A DNA stretch of 64,000 nucleotides from Propionibacterium australiense (lineage in GTDB: Bacteria; Actinomycetota; Actinomycetes; Propionibacteriales; Propionibacteriaceae). Positions 34,057 to 42,646 of the stretch are shown in pieces. Position 1 is the stretch's first letter, and every line of letters begins with the position of its first letter. The stretch is from positions 108,534 through 172,533 of the forward strand of contig NZ_RCIV01000003.1 in the NCBI RefSeq assembly GCF_003666605.1. Reading direction: 5' to 3'. The position numbers and the translations under genes were made by a program. The notes beneath the pieces are model-generated. The model was not told the DNA's origin and searched no databases. It saw only the letters and a list, made by a program, of their open reading frames with translations.

Positions 34057-35097
34057 TCAGGCCCCGGCCCGGGCCGGGCCGGTGGAGGCGCGCTCGATGA
34101 GCCGCATCGGCATGACGAGCGGCTCCATGAAGTCGGCCGGCTCGTCGTGGTGCTCGATGAGCGAGATGACACTCCGGGCCGCCTTCTCACCGACCAGGCC
34201 CAGCGGCGAGGCGATCGAGGTGAGGCGCGGCGTGACCAGGTCGGAGGCGAAAATGTTGTCGAAGCCGATGACGCTGAGCCGATCGGGTACCCGCACCCCG
34301 GCGGCAGCCATGCCGCGCAGGACGCCGATGGCGATCAGGTCGTTGTAGGCGATGACCGCGGTGACCTTGTGCTCGTGGATCTGCGGCAGCGCCTGCTCCC
34401 CGCCGCGAACGGTCGGCATGACGGGACCGAGTCTGCAGTCGACCATGCCCAGTTCGGAGGCGGCCTCGTGGAAGGCGCGCCAGCGGGCGCCGTCGGCCCA
34501 GGACGCCGGGGGGCCGGCGATGTAGGCGACGCGACGGTGCCCCAGCCCCGCCAGGTGCTCGAGGGCCCTGCGCACGCCGCGCTCGTAGTCACTGACGACG
34601 CACGGCAGGCCGGCGACGATGCGGTTGAGGACGACGGTGGGGACCTTCTTCGCGAAACCGCGCAGGGCGGTGTCGGACAGGCGCGAACTGGTGATGATGA
34701 CGCCGTCCAGGACGGGCAGGGCACGCTCGAAGATCTCCCGCTCGTGGGAGCCCGACTCCTGCGCGTCGAAGAGCATCACGGCGTACCCGTGCTTGGTGCA
34801 GACCTGTTCGGCTCCGCGCAGCAGCGAGAAGAAGAAGGGGTTCGTGACGTCCGTGACGGCCAGGCCGATCATGTGCGTGTGCGCCGGCACGGCCTGCTGG
34901 TGGACGCGGTCGGTGCGGTAGCCGAGTTCGGCGGCGACCCTGCGGATGTGCTCGGCGGTGCGGTTCGACACCCGACCGGGTCTGCTGAACGTACGAGAGA
35001 CCGTGGAGGGGCTGACACCGGCGGCCTTCGCCACGTCATAGATGGTCGTCTGCTTGGGCAGCTCGAAGGAGCCCTCGTCTCTTGGCGTGTCGCTCAC
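34057..35097 (-). CDS. LacI-family transcriptional regulator
   Basis: 346 residues from a GTG start preceded by AAGG. The N-terminal HTH is TTIYDVAKAAGVSPSTVSRTF (about residues 17-37), with the hinge-helix region RRVAAELGYR. The effector domain is a periplasmic-binding fold (IGLAVTDVTNPFF, DGVIITSSR, RVAYIAGPPAS, VIGFDN). It lies convergent to the LarA-like gene and divergent from gnd, so it plausibly controls uxaC, the LarA-like gene and perhaps itself. The effector is probably a uronate or derived sugar acid. Confidence 0.92.
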   Translation of the reverse strand: MSDTPRDEGSFELPKQTTIYDVAKAAGVSPSTVSRTFSRPGRVSNRTAEHIRRVAAELGYRTDRVHQQAVPAHTHMIGLAVTDVTNPFFFSLLRGAEQVCTKHGYAVMLFDAQESGSHEREIFERALPVLDGVIITSSRLSDTALRGFAKKVPTVVLNRIVAGLPCVVSDYERGVRRALEHLAGLGHRRVAYIAGPPASWADGARWRAFHEAASELGMVDCRLGPVMPTVRGGEQALPQIHEHKVTAVIAYNDLIAIGVLRGMAAAGVRVPDRLSVIGFDNIFASDLVTPRLTSIASPLGLVGEKAARSVISLIEHHDEPADFMEPLVMPMRLIERASTGPARAGA

Positions 35098-35146
35098 AGC
35101 AGAACCTTATCGTCATTCTCGGTGTCCAGCACGCCGGCAAGACGGT

Positions 35147-35154
35147 GGCAACAC
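35147..35154. promoter_or_regulatory. Third GGCAACAC element, upstream of the LacI-type gene
   Basis: GGCAACAC lies 50 bp upstream of the LacI-type GTG, in TGGCAACACCGG context, and matches the octamers at 32502 and 32525. It could be an autoregulatory half-site. A single octamer is weak evidence. Confidence 0.3.
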
Positions 35155-35239
35155 CGGCGCGGCGGATGCCGGCGATGGCATGATGTGCGCGGGTAACGCT
35201 GCCCATGCGGCGGCTCCCGCAACCACAAGGAGATCCTCA

Positions 35240-36685
35240 ATGACGGAACAGCCCGCCAAGGCGAACATCGGCGTCGTCGGTATGGCAGTGATGGGTTCGA
35301 ATCTGGCCCGCAACCTCGCGCACCACGGGTACACGGTGGCCGTGTACAACCGCAGCTACGACAAGACCCGGGCTCTCATCGAGAACCACGGGTCCGAGGG
35401 CGACTTCATCCCGGCCGTGACCGCTGAGCAGTTCGTGCAGTCGATCCAGGCCCCCCGCTCGATCATCCTCATGGTCAAGGCCGGCGGCCCGACCGACGCC
35501 ACCATCGAGACCCTGCTGCCCCTGCTGTCGCCCGGGGACATCATCATGGACGGCGGCAACGCCTACTTCCGCGACACCATCCGTCGTGAGCAGGAGATCT
35601 CGGCGAAGGGCTTCCACTTCGTCGGCGCCGGCATCTCCGGCGGCGAGTACGGCGCCCTGACCGGCCCGGCCATCATGCCCGGCGGCACCCCCGAGTCCTA
35701 CCGGATCATCGGGCCGATGCTCGAGGACATCTCGGCCCACTACGAGGGCGAGCCCTGCTGCGCCTGGATGGGCCCGAACGGTGCCGGCCACTTCGTCAAG
35801 ATGATCCACAACGGCATCGAGTACTCCGACATGCAGGTCATCGGCGAGGCCTACCAGCTGCTGCGCGGCGCCGGCCTGTCGAACGACGAGTGCGCCGACG
35901 TCTTCGCCGCGTGGAACACCGGCGACCTGTCCAGCTACCTCATCGAGATCACCGCCGAGGTGCTGCGCGCCAAGGACCCGCGTACCGGCAAGGACCTGGT
36001 CGAGATCATCAAGGACCGCGCCCAGATGAAGGGCACCGGCACCTGGACAGTTCAGACCGCCCTCGAGCTCGGTGTCCCGGCCAACGGCATCGCCGAGGCC
36101 GTGTTCGCCCGCGCCGAGTCCAGCCACGACGAGCTGCGCGCCGCAGGCCAGGCCGCGCTCCAGGGCCCCGACGGCACCGTCCGCGTGGACGACCGGGATG
36201 CCTTCGTCGAGGACGTCCGCAAGGCGCTGTGGTGCTCCAAGGTCGTCTCCTACTCCCAGGGCTTCGACGAGATCCGCACCGGCGGCCGCGAGTTCGGCTG
36301 GGACATCGACGTGGCCCAGGCCGCGAGCGTCTGGCGCGACGGCTGCATCATCCGCGCCGCCCTGCTCGAACGGATCCGCAAGGAGTACACCGCCGACCCG
36401 GACCTGGTCTCGCTCATGTGCTCCTCCTCGGTGGCCCCCGAGATGGCCGCCAACCAGGACGCCTGGCGCCGCGTCGTGGGCCTGGCCGCCGCATCCGGCG
36501 TCCCCGCGCCGGTGTTCAGCGCCACCCTGGCCTACTACGACATGGCCCGCGCGCCGCGGGTGAGTGCGGCCCTCACGCAGGCCCAGCGCGACTTCTTCGG
36601 CTCGCACACCTACGAGCGCGTCGACGAGCCCGGCCACTACCACATCGAGTGGACCGCGGACCGCTCCGAGACGAAGATCGACTGA
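35240..36685 (+). CDS. gnd: 6-phosphogluconate dehydrogenase (decarboxylating)
   Basis: 481 residues of the long 6PGDH type in the oxidative pentose phosphate pathway. Rossmann motif GVVGMAVMGSNLARNLA with NRS(Y)DKT favours NADP+. The substrate motifs GISGGEYGALTGPAIMPGG and GHFVKMIHNGIEYSDMQ, with the catalytic lysine, are intact. AAGGAG precedes ATG 35240; the upstream open frame is not part of the gene. A hairpin follows. It marks the last conserved chromosomal gene before the island at 36.8 kb. Confidence 0.97.
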   Translation: MTEQPAKANIGVVGMAVMGSNLARNLAHHGYTVAVYNRSYDKTRALIENHGSEGDFIPAVTAEQFVQSIQAPRSIILMVKAGGPTDATIETLLPLLSPGDIIMDGGNAYFRDTIRREQEISAKGFHFVGAGISGGEYGALTGPAIMPGGTPESYRIIGPMLEDISAHYEGEPCCAWMGPNGAGHFVKMIHNGIEYSDMQVIGEAYQLLRGAGLSNDECADVFAAWNTGDLSSYLIEITAEVLRAKDPRTGKDLVEIIKDRAQMKGTGTWTVQTALELGVPANGIAEAVFARAESSHDELRAAGQAALQGPDGTVRVDDRDAFVEDVRKALWCSKVVSYSQGFDEIRTGGREFGWDIDVAQAASVWRDGCIIRAALLERIRKEYTADPDLVSLMCSSSVAPEMAANQDAWRRVVGLAAASGVPAPVFSATLAYYDMARAPRVSAALTQAQRDFFGSHTYERVDEPGHYHIEWTADRSETKID

Positions 36686-36712
36686 ACGGACGGTTTTCTC
36701 CGCTTCTTTGAT

Positions 36713-36746
36713 GAGGAGGCCCGGCCGGTGATGGCGGGGCCTCCTC
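36713..36746 (+). terminator. Hairpin terminator after gnd
   Basis: A 10-bp stem (GAGGAGGCCC / GGGCCTCCTC) with a 14-nt loop is followed by GCTTTCTC. It lies 28 bp beyond the gnd stop and ends just before the island. Confidence 0.75.
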
Positions 36747-36820
36747 GCTTTCTCGCCCAACAGGGCTCAGCTCGGCCTGAGTATCGGCTCCAGACTGGAT
36801 CTTCGCATTACGCTCAGAGC

Positions 36821-37570
36821 ATGGCGATCAACTGGACCATGGATGAGCTCATCCTTGTGTGCGACGAGCTCCAGCGCAACCGCTGGGAATCAATCCGGCT
36901 GGCCGATGAACGTGTTACCGAGCTCTCAGAGCTCCTACGCCGGTCACCCTTTCATCCCCTAGAGCAACCCGACGACAGCTTCCGGAGCAGAGCAAGCGTC
37001 CACCTGAAGCTGGAGAACCTGCGGACCTGTCACCCCTCCTATCAAGGCGCCCCCACACATGCGTCACGTTTGGACAGTGAGGTGGTCGAGAAGTTCATTA
37101 TTGACAGTGCGGGCATGGCCACTCATGCGCAGATGATCAGGAATGCGATCGTGAATGAGACCGTGAGACCCGATGAGATATCAGCGATCCAAACCCACGA
37201 TCCAGAGATGACAGTCCGTGAAGGAAGCATAGTCGCCGTTCTGCAGCAGCGCAGGGAACGTGACCCACGCATCCGGAACCATAAGATAAAACAGACCCGA
37301 GAACAGCGGGGAAGCATCTCCTGCGAGGTGTGCGGCTTCGATTTCGAAGAGTTCTACGGAGACCTCGGAAGCGGCTATGTCGAGGTTCACCACCGCCAAC
37401 CTCTTCATGTTTCTGGCACGACCACGACCCGACTGACAGATCTCGCACTGGTTTGCTCGAACTGTCACCGGATGATTCACCGAGGATATCCACTACTTCC
37501 GGAAGAACTCGCCAACCGTGTGCAGCAAGCAAAAGAGCGGAACCATTCCGGGGCTAAAATGCCGTGTTGA
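36821..37570 (+). CDS. HNH endonuclease (McrA-like restriction type)
   Basis: 249 residues from ATG 36821. The C-terminal HNH domain is intact: CEVCGFDF (C168, C171), VEVHHRQPL (H190, H191), then LVCSNCHRMIH (C212, C215, H220), which is the zinc-ribbon HNH layout of McrA-type enzymes. The N-terminal domain (residues 1-110, WTMDELILVCDEL...LRRSPFHPL...FRSRASVHLKLENL) is the one often found in front of such HNH domains in mobile defence genes and may recognise DNA or a modification. Base composition is less GC-rich than the neighbours, in keeping with recent transfer. It is the first gene of a short plus-strand module. Confidence 0.83.
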   Translation: MAINWTMDELILVCDELQRNRWESIRLADERVTELSELLRRSPFHPLEQPDDSFRSRASVHLKLENLRTCHPSYQGAPTHASRLDSEVVEKFIIDSAGMATHAQMIRNAIVNETVRPDEISAIQTHDPEMTVREGSIVAVLQQRRERDPRIRNHKIKQTREQRGSISCEVCGFDFEEFYGDLGSGYVEVHHRQPLHVSGTTTTRLTDLALVCSNCHRMIHRGYPLLPEELANRVQQAKERNHSGAKMPC

Positions 37571-37604
37571 CTCTATCCAACATCAGGACAACCAAAGGAA
37601 AGCA

Positions 37605-37961
37605 TTGTCAGACAAATATTCAGCACCCCGGCAAGTACTCGACGCTGCACTTTTTGCTTGGAGCATCCATGGCGAAGCCTGTCAAGTCAGAGACATCACA
37701 GATAAAGCCCCCGGCTTGTTCGCCCTGCTGTTCGCGAGCCACTCAAGACAGTTTGAATTCATCATCGATGCAAGAATGAACGAGGTTAGCTGGACACTAC
37801 TTTCACAATGGCCACGCTTCAAGACGTACAAGTTCCGAGCCCTTGTGCCACGATCATCATTGAACCTCGCCCGTGAATACCTTTACCAAAGTGATTTTGA
37901 ACTACAGAGCTGGTGGATTGAACACGACAGAGTTTTCTTTGGAACGATGGAGACGGTCTGA
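37605..37961 (+). CDS. Hypothetical protein, 118 residues
   Basis: Start TTG 37605 with AAAGGAAA just upstream; no ATG lies in a plausible place. The protein begins SDKYSAPRQVLDAALFAWSIHG, has a mixed alpha/beta profile, is rich in tryptophan and phenylalanine, and ends DRVFFGTMETV. Its stop overlaps the start of the next gene (TGATG), so the two are translationally coupled. Composition is AT-rich for this chromosome. I do not recognise it. The position between an HNH nuclease and a HAD-like gene suggests a cassette carried in together. Confidence 0.55.
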   Translation: MSDKYSAPRQVLDAALFAWSIHGEACQVRDITDKAPGLFALLFASHSRQFEFIIDARMNEVSWTLLSQWPRFKTYKFRALVPRSSLNLAREYLYQSDFELQSWWIEHDRVFFGTMETV

Positions 37962-38922
37962 TGCCCCCTGCAATAAACCCTCAAAACATCATTGCACTTA
38001 TATGGGATTTTGACAAAACACTTACACATGGCTACATGCAGGAACCGTTATTTGATGCGTTCAACATTGATCCTAATCAGTTTTGGAAAGAAGTCAACGA
38101 ACTTGAAAGCTACTATAACAACAAAGAGCTCCCCGGAGGCCCTGCAAGAATCGGAAAGGACACGGTTTACCTCAACCACATATTGACATACGTCCGCGCG
38201 GGCAAATTTGAAGGGTTGACCAATCAAAAACTGAATGAATTGGGAGCTGATATTAAATTAGCACCAGGCTTACCAAATTTTTTTGAAAGAACACGCGAGC
38301 TTGTGAAAGCCAATGATCGGTTCAACAAGCATGGCATCACCGTCGAGCATTACATAGTTTCTACTGGGCTTCGAGCCATGATCGAGGAAGGCTTCCCGGA
38401 AACTTAGTTGACGGAATTTGAGCCTGCGATCTATTGCCCGAAGCAGCCCCTCCCGGATTCCTTGAGCAGCTCCCCGACATGAAATCCGAAGTCGTTGCGC
38501 AAGTTGGATACACCATTGACAATACGAGCAAAACTCGCGCCATTTTCGAAATTAACAAAGGCGTGAACAAAAACCCCTCAATCGAAGTCAATACAATGAT
38601 CCCAGAAGACCAGCGGCGCGTACCAATCCAGAACATGATCTATATCGCGGATGGACCGAGTGATATACCGAGCTTTTCTCTCATCAACAGCAAGGGAGGG
38701 AAAACCTTGGGGGTTTACGCCCCAGGGGATGAGAATTACGAGAATGCCGCCAAACTCGAAGACCAGCGTCGCGTCAACAGCATCGCCGAAGCAAACTACG
38801 ACGAAGGAAGCGCCGCAGATAAATGGCTCAGCAGGAGCATCAGAAAAATAGCTGAACGGATAGCAAAGACACGAGAGCAGGTCTTCGCCTCGTACGGAGG
38901 AGCACCAAGCCATGTGATATAA
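37961..38922 (+). pseudogene. HAD-like phosphatase gene broken by a frameshift and a nonsense codon
   Basis: The 5' part encodes a HAD motif I (IWDFDKTLTHGYMQ) and runs in frame to VSTGLRAMIE, then ends at a TAG near 38407. The 3' part, in another frame, reads ACDLLPEAAPPGFLEQLP, then GYTIDNTSKTRAIFEINKG and MIYIADGPSDIPSFS (motif IV). The two join if one base was lost near 38386: the shifted frame gives GRLPGNLVDGI, then TGA at 38419, where a tryptophan codon (TGG, giving IWACDLL) would make a continuous protein of about 320 residues. So there is one deletion plus one nonsense change. It is AT-rich like the genes before it. The substrate is unknown. Confidence 0.75.
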
Positions 38923-39168
38923 TTACTGCTGTACCTTGCTGTCAGCGATGTTCCTCCACTTGAAACAAGTTGGCTTGAATCGAAATCAATCACGCGATGA
39001 AGACCAGCCACCCCTATCACATCGCCATCTTGGCACTGCGGCACAACCAAACGTAGGACTACGGGTTGGACAGCCAGTGGTTCACGAAACGCTGGGACAA
39101 TCACTTGACGACGAGACCATGAGCCCGGAACTTATGCCAGCGCTACTTCAAGGACTTCATCCCACCCA

Positions 39169-39963
39169 TCAGACGGCTGCGCGCCGCGCGCCTCTGTACT
39201 GCACGGATTTGAAGCAGGCATCGGCCTCGGCGATGACCACGTCCATGAGTTCGTCATCGGTACGGATGTCCAGCAGCAGCGGGCCCGTCCTCGCGGCGAT
39301 CCGCTTCATGAGCTGACGCGCGAACTCCATGCGCCCACCCGGGTAGCCCGGTCCGCGCTGGATGATGACCCGTGCAGCAGCCACCACCAGTCGTTTGTTC
39401 CTGGCAACCGCGGTGCGCTCGAGCAGGGCACCGAACTCGTCCTCACCCAGCAAGGGCCGTGCCTCGCTCATGACCTCACCCAGCACGACCCAGCGTCGCC
39501 AGGCGAGCTTCAGGTAGTTGCGGTCACGGCCCGTCGTCTGGCGTCCAATCCAGCGTTCGGCGGGGAGGGTGAACTGGCCGTTCACCCATTCCCCCGGCCA
39601 CCGGCGGTTCACGACGTCGGGGAACACGACCAGCGCGAGGTACGACCACGTACCATCGTGTGCGGCGTCTGCCGGGATGGGGCAGATGATCTCCTGGATG
39701 GCCCTCCCGAGCTGAACGCCCAGTTCGTCCCGTCCCTCGCGGGATCGTGCGTCGATGCCACCGACTCGTTCGACAATTCCCTGGCGCCATCGTTCCAGGT
39801 CCGAGGGTGATGCTGCTGCGCCGCCCGTGGGGTTCGGTGTGCCCTGCACATCGAGCCTGACCAGGGAGTCGGGAGGCGCACCACCGCCAAGGACACCGGA
39901 GTGCTCCAACAGCAGTTCATGGGCCTCGCTGGTCGACAGTCTCGGGATGAGCAGGAAACTCAC
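39169..39963 (-). CDS. Uncharacterised defence-operon protein (tentatively DUF6339-like)
   Basis: 264 residues from a GTG that overlaps the stop of the previous gene (GTGA), with GAGGAG about 6 nt upstream. It begins SFLLIPRLSTSEAHELLLEHSG. A central segment (LALVVFPDVVNRRWPGEWVNGQFTLPAERWIGRQTTGRDRNYLKLAWRRW, described here in pieces) is rich in W, R and P. The helical C-terminal part runs to RGARRAAV. I think it belongs to DUF6339, which recurs beside DUF4420 and Z1 proteins, but this is from memory. No catalytic motif is evident. It is the last gene of the seven-gene operon and may be a structural or targeting subunit. Confidence 0.7.
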   Translation of the reverse strand: MSFLLIPRLSTSEAHELLLEHSGVLGGGAPPDSLVRLDVQGTPNPTGGAAASPSDLERWRQGIVERVGGIDARSREGRDELGVQLGRAIQEIICPIPADAAHDGTWSYLALVVFPDVVNRRWPGEWVNGQFTLPAERWIGRQTTGRDRNYLKLAWRRWVVLGEVMSEARPLLGEDEFGALLERTAVARNKRLVVAAARVIIQRGPGYPGGRMEFARQLMKRIAARTGPLLLDIRTDDELMDVVIAEADACFKSVQYRGARRAAV

Positions 39964-40847
39964 TGGTCGCTCCTCAGGAATCTGGTGCTCCCCTGGAGAA
40001 GCGCGTAGACCCTGCCGGGGTCATCACGCATGAGTTCTGCCGCGCCCTGCAGGCTCTGATCGAGGAAGAGGTCGAACAGGGAACCGATGACCGCTCCCGC
40101 GCTCCCCTCCGGGTATTCCTGCCCCAGGTCGTCCCTGTCCCTGACCACCAGTTTGGTGAGCAGCTGCAGCAGCACGTCCCGTTCGAGCACCGACTTGGCG
40201 ACGTCGGACCGGCCCTCCACCAGCTTGGCCCCCTCCTCGTGCCCGGTGTTCACGTACAGTCGGACCGCGCTCAGGTACGGTGCCGTGAGATCGTCGTCCT
40301 GGAACCTCAGCGACCAGACGCTGTCGCTTGGGAAGTCACCGCCCTTGAACTCGAATGCCTCGATCGGGAACACCGACCCGCTTCCCTCAAGCCTGAACCG
40401 GTGGGCCCTGCCTGATTCGTAGAGCCTGCTCCCCCGCAGGTGGGCGGCACGGTCCGCGCGTGACGTGCCGTCGGGGGCGTCCAGGACGATCTCGTAGCGG
40501 ACCTCGAGTTCCTCGGCCACGGTTCCGGCCGGCAGTTGCGTAACCAGTACCAACGGGTGATCCCGAGGATCGAGAGGACTCGTCCCCAGGAATCGTTCTC
40601 CCGTTGCCGGGCAGTCGACGCGCAGCATCGCTCTCACCCCGGCGAGCCCGGGTTCGGGAGTGAGTCCGGTCGAGGAGAGCAGCAGGTCATTCTTGATCGT
40701 GAGTTCCCCCTCAACGGTCACCTCGGTGAGGTAATCCCAGTCCGGGATCACGGAGTCCGGCTCGTATGACTTCCCCCGGATTTTGAGCACCGGGGTAGCG
40801 CACTCGACCGCCAAGTCGGTCGCAGTTCGGAACGGCATGAGTTTCAC
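39960..40847 (-). CDS. Uncharacterised defence-operon protein, 295 residues
   Basis: The GTG at 40847 overlaps the stop of the GHKL ATPase gene (GTGA) and has GAGG about 8 nt upstream; the ATG at 40838 lacks spacing. The first 200 residues look beta-rich (VKLMPFRTATDLAVE, EVTVEGELTIKNDLLLS, LVLVTQLPAGTVAEELEVRYEIVLD), like a beta-sandwich or DNA-binding barrel. The C-terminal part is helical (SVLERDVLLQLLTKLVVRDRDDLGQ). No nuclease, NTPase or membrane motif is evident. Translational coupling on both sides says it is an integral part of the system. I do not recognise the family. Confidence 0.75.
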   Translation of the reverse strand: MKLMPFRTATDLAVECATPVLKIRGKSYEPDSVIPDWDYLTEVTVEGELTIKNDLLLSSTGLTPEPGLAGVRAMLRVDCPATGERFLGTSPLDPRDHPLVLVTQLPAGTVAEELEVRYEIVLDAPDGTSRADRAAHLRGSRLYESGRAHRFRLEGSGSVFPIEAFEFKGGDFPSDSVWSLRFQDDDLTAPYLSAVRLYVNTGHEEGAKLVEGRSDVAKSVLERDVLLQLLTKLVVRDRDDLGQEYPEGSAGAVIGSLFDLFLDQSLQGAAELMRDDPGRVYALLQGSTRFLRSDQ

Positions 40848-42646
40848 TTGGTGACCTCGGTTCGGAAGGCGCAGTTCACCGCGACGTTCTCGGGATATGT
40901 GATGTCGATGAAGAAGACATCGCCTCCATGCACTTCCAAGGACTCCCCGCCCGTGACTTCTCCCATCGCGGTGGTCCATGAGTCGATCCGAACGTGATCC
41001 ATGTCCCTGATCGGCCCGCTCCCATCCACCACGATCGAAAGGTCGGGCATCACCGTCATCGTGTTCACACCCGTCGGGGCCCGCAACTCCATCCGGGCCG
41101 ACACCTGCCCGGGGGCTGAGTCACGGGACAGAGGCAGCAGGTCGCTGGACAGGACCTCGACAGCTTTTTTCTTCCCATTCCTGCGCAGACCTCCCGTGTT
41201 CCTCCTTTTCGAGGATGGGAGTCCGCTCGGATGGCCACCGTCGGTTCCCATGGCCAACACGCGCAGCGAGTCGGCAAGTTCCCCGGTCGAGACGTGTTCG
41301 CCTAGCGCAATGGAGGCATCTGCCGGCCTCAGGTACTCCACCAACGCCTCCTTGATCCGTTTCAGGGCGACGTTCACGTAGGTCTTCTGAGGTCTTTGGA
41401 GAGAACTGGGATTCCAGTCGTCATGAGTCGGAGGTTCGGCAGCGGCAAAAGCGTCGTCACACTCCTTGACCGGCTTGAACACCGCCACCCAGTTGTCCCT
41501 GCCATTCCGTAAGGACGGGTAATCATTCTCGCGCACCACCAACTCGGCCTCGTTGCGCATGAAAGTGACGGTGTTGGTGGTGTCGTTCTCCACGGGGAAC
41601 AGGCAGGGAGTGATGGCGAGATGGCCGACGAGCATCTTGGGTTTCATGCACCAGATCTCCTCGACTCGGACGAAAACATCAGAGGACTCCTGCCCGGCTT
41701 GGGCCTCGCGGATCGCGGTCAGGCATCGTTGCCGCTCAGCCAGCTCTTGGGCGCCGTGCTCAGCGGAGAGCGGCACCTGCTCGCCATCCTTGGTGAGGCT
41801 GATCGCCATCTGACGGTCAGCAGGTTGACCTGGGATCATCTTCGGCCACAGGTTGCGGATGGTTGCATCTGCACACGCCCGGATGAAGGCCTCGCGTCCG
41901 TCGTCGAACACCGGATCCAAGATCATGATGGATGTGCCGGTCTCACTGTGCTGAAACCCTCGTTCGAAAAGCACCTCTCCCAGCTCATGAGCGTCGGAAC
42001 CTGTGATCGGTTGCACGTTGTCGACACCCTTGCTGCTCGATCTGACACCCCACCACTGTTGTCCGGTGTAACGCTTCCCGCCCATGCTGAAGTTGGGGCT
42101 GACCGAGACCGCGATGAATCGTTCCTCGAAACCTGCCCCATTCCTGATCCTCGTCCAGACGAGGATCGTCCCGCACTGACTCGCCCTGAAGGAGGCGGTC
42201 TTCCCGAAGCCGTAGGTGCCACCACCGTACTGCTGGTCTCGCGGAGCACCGACGGTGAGTATGAAGTCCCGGAAGTTCGTGGAACTCCTCTTTGACACTT
42301 GAATGTCGTTGCGTGTCGGACCATCGAGACCGGTAGTGCCCCGGTCATGGATCTCCACGACTGGGAGCCTTGACTTCCTGACGGTCTCGGACAGTGGGCT
42401 GTCTGGGGCGGTCCGTGGCACGACCATGTCCCGTAGGACACTCATTCTTGCCGCGTCGAGGGTCGTGAACCTCATCTGGTACTCCGGGACGACACCGCTA
42501 CCGACGCGTGCATCCCAGCTGTTCTGGGCGGTCTCCCTCAGTAACAGACTCGGCACCTCGAGACTCGTCCCGAGGAGCTTCTTCGTTCCTTCCCCAGCGA
42601 TGTCCCCGTCACGAAATGGTTTGGGCACCCAGTCGAGTTCGATCAT
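40844..42646 (-). CDS. MutL/MORC-like GHKL ATPase of a restriction-modification system
   Basis: 600 residues. The GHKL (Bergerat) fold motifs are clear: the N-box RETAQNSWDA at 37-46 (metal-binding N, with E and D), the G1 box HDRGTTGLDG at 100-109 (ATP-binding D), and the G2 lid GGGTYGFGKT at 141-150. After the ATPase and a transducer-like region the protein continues for about 300 residues with basic linkers (SSKRRNTGGLRRNGKKKA near 480) and a C-terminal beta-rich domain. This fits the bacterial MORC-like ATPases found in R-M operons with Z1 helicases. ATG overlaps the stop of the nuclease gene (ATGA). It is expected to clamp DNA on ATP binding; its role in restriction is inferred. Confidence 0.85.
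   Translation of the reverse strand: MIELDWVPKPFRDGDIAGEGTKKLLGTSLEVPSLLLRETAQNSWDARVGSGVVPEYQMRFTTLDAARMSVLRDMVVPRTAPDSPLSETVRKSRLPVVEIHDRGTTGLDGPTRNDIQVSKRSSTNFRDFILTVGAPRDQQYGGGTYGFGKTASFRASQCGTILVWTRIRNGAGFEERFIAVSVSPNFSMGGKRYTGQQWWGVRSSSKGVDNVQPITGSDAHELGEVLFERGFQHSETGTSIMILDPVFDDGREAFIRACADATIRNLWPKMIPGQPADRQMAISLTKDGEQVPLSAEHGAQELAERQRCLTAIREAQAGQESSDVFVRVEEIWCMKPKMLVGHLAITPCLFPVENDTTNTVTFMRNEAELVVRENDYPSLRNGRDNWVAVFKPVKECDDAFAAAEPPTHDDWNPSSLQRPQKTYVNVALKRIKEALVEYLRPADASIALGEHVSTGELADSLRVLAMGTDGGHPSGLPSSKRRNTGGLRRNGKKKAVEVLSSDLLPLSRDSAPGQVSARMELRAPTGVNTMTVMPDLSIVVDGSGPIRDMDHVRIDSWTTAMGEVTGGESLEVHGGDVFFIDITYPENVAVNCAFRTEVTK

Noticed and set aside
38419..38421. TGA as selenocysteine or readthrough codon in the HAD-like gene
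   Set aside because: A nearby frameshift also has to be explained, the expected residue is tryptophan, and no SECIS-like hairpin is apparent.
38923..39168. Possible coding remnant between the HAD pseudogene and the defence operon
   Set aside because: Short frames such as MKTSHPYHIAILALRHNQ end in stops and match nothing I recognise; too short and broken to annotate.
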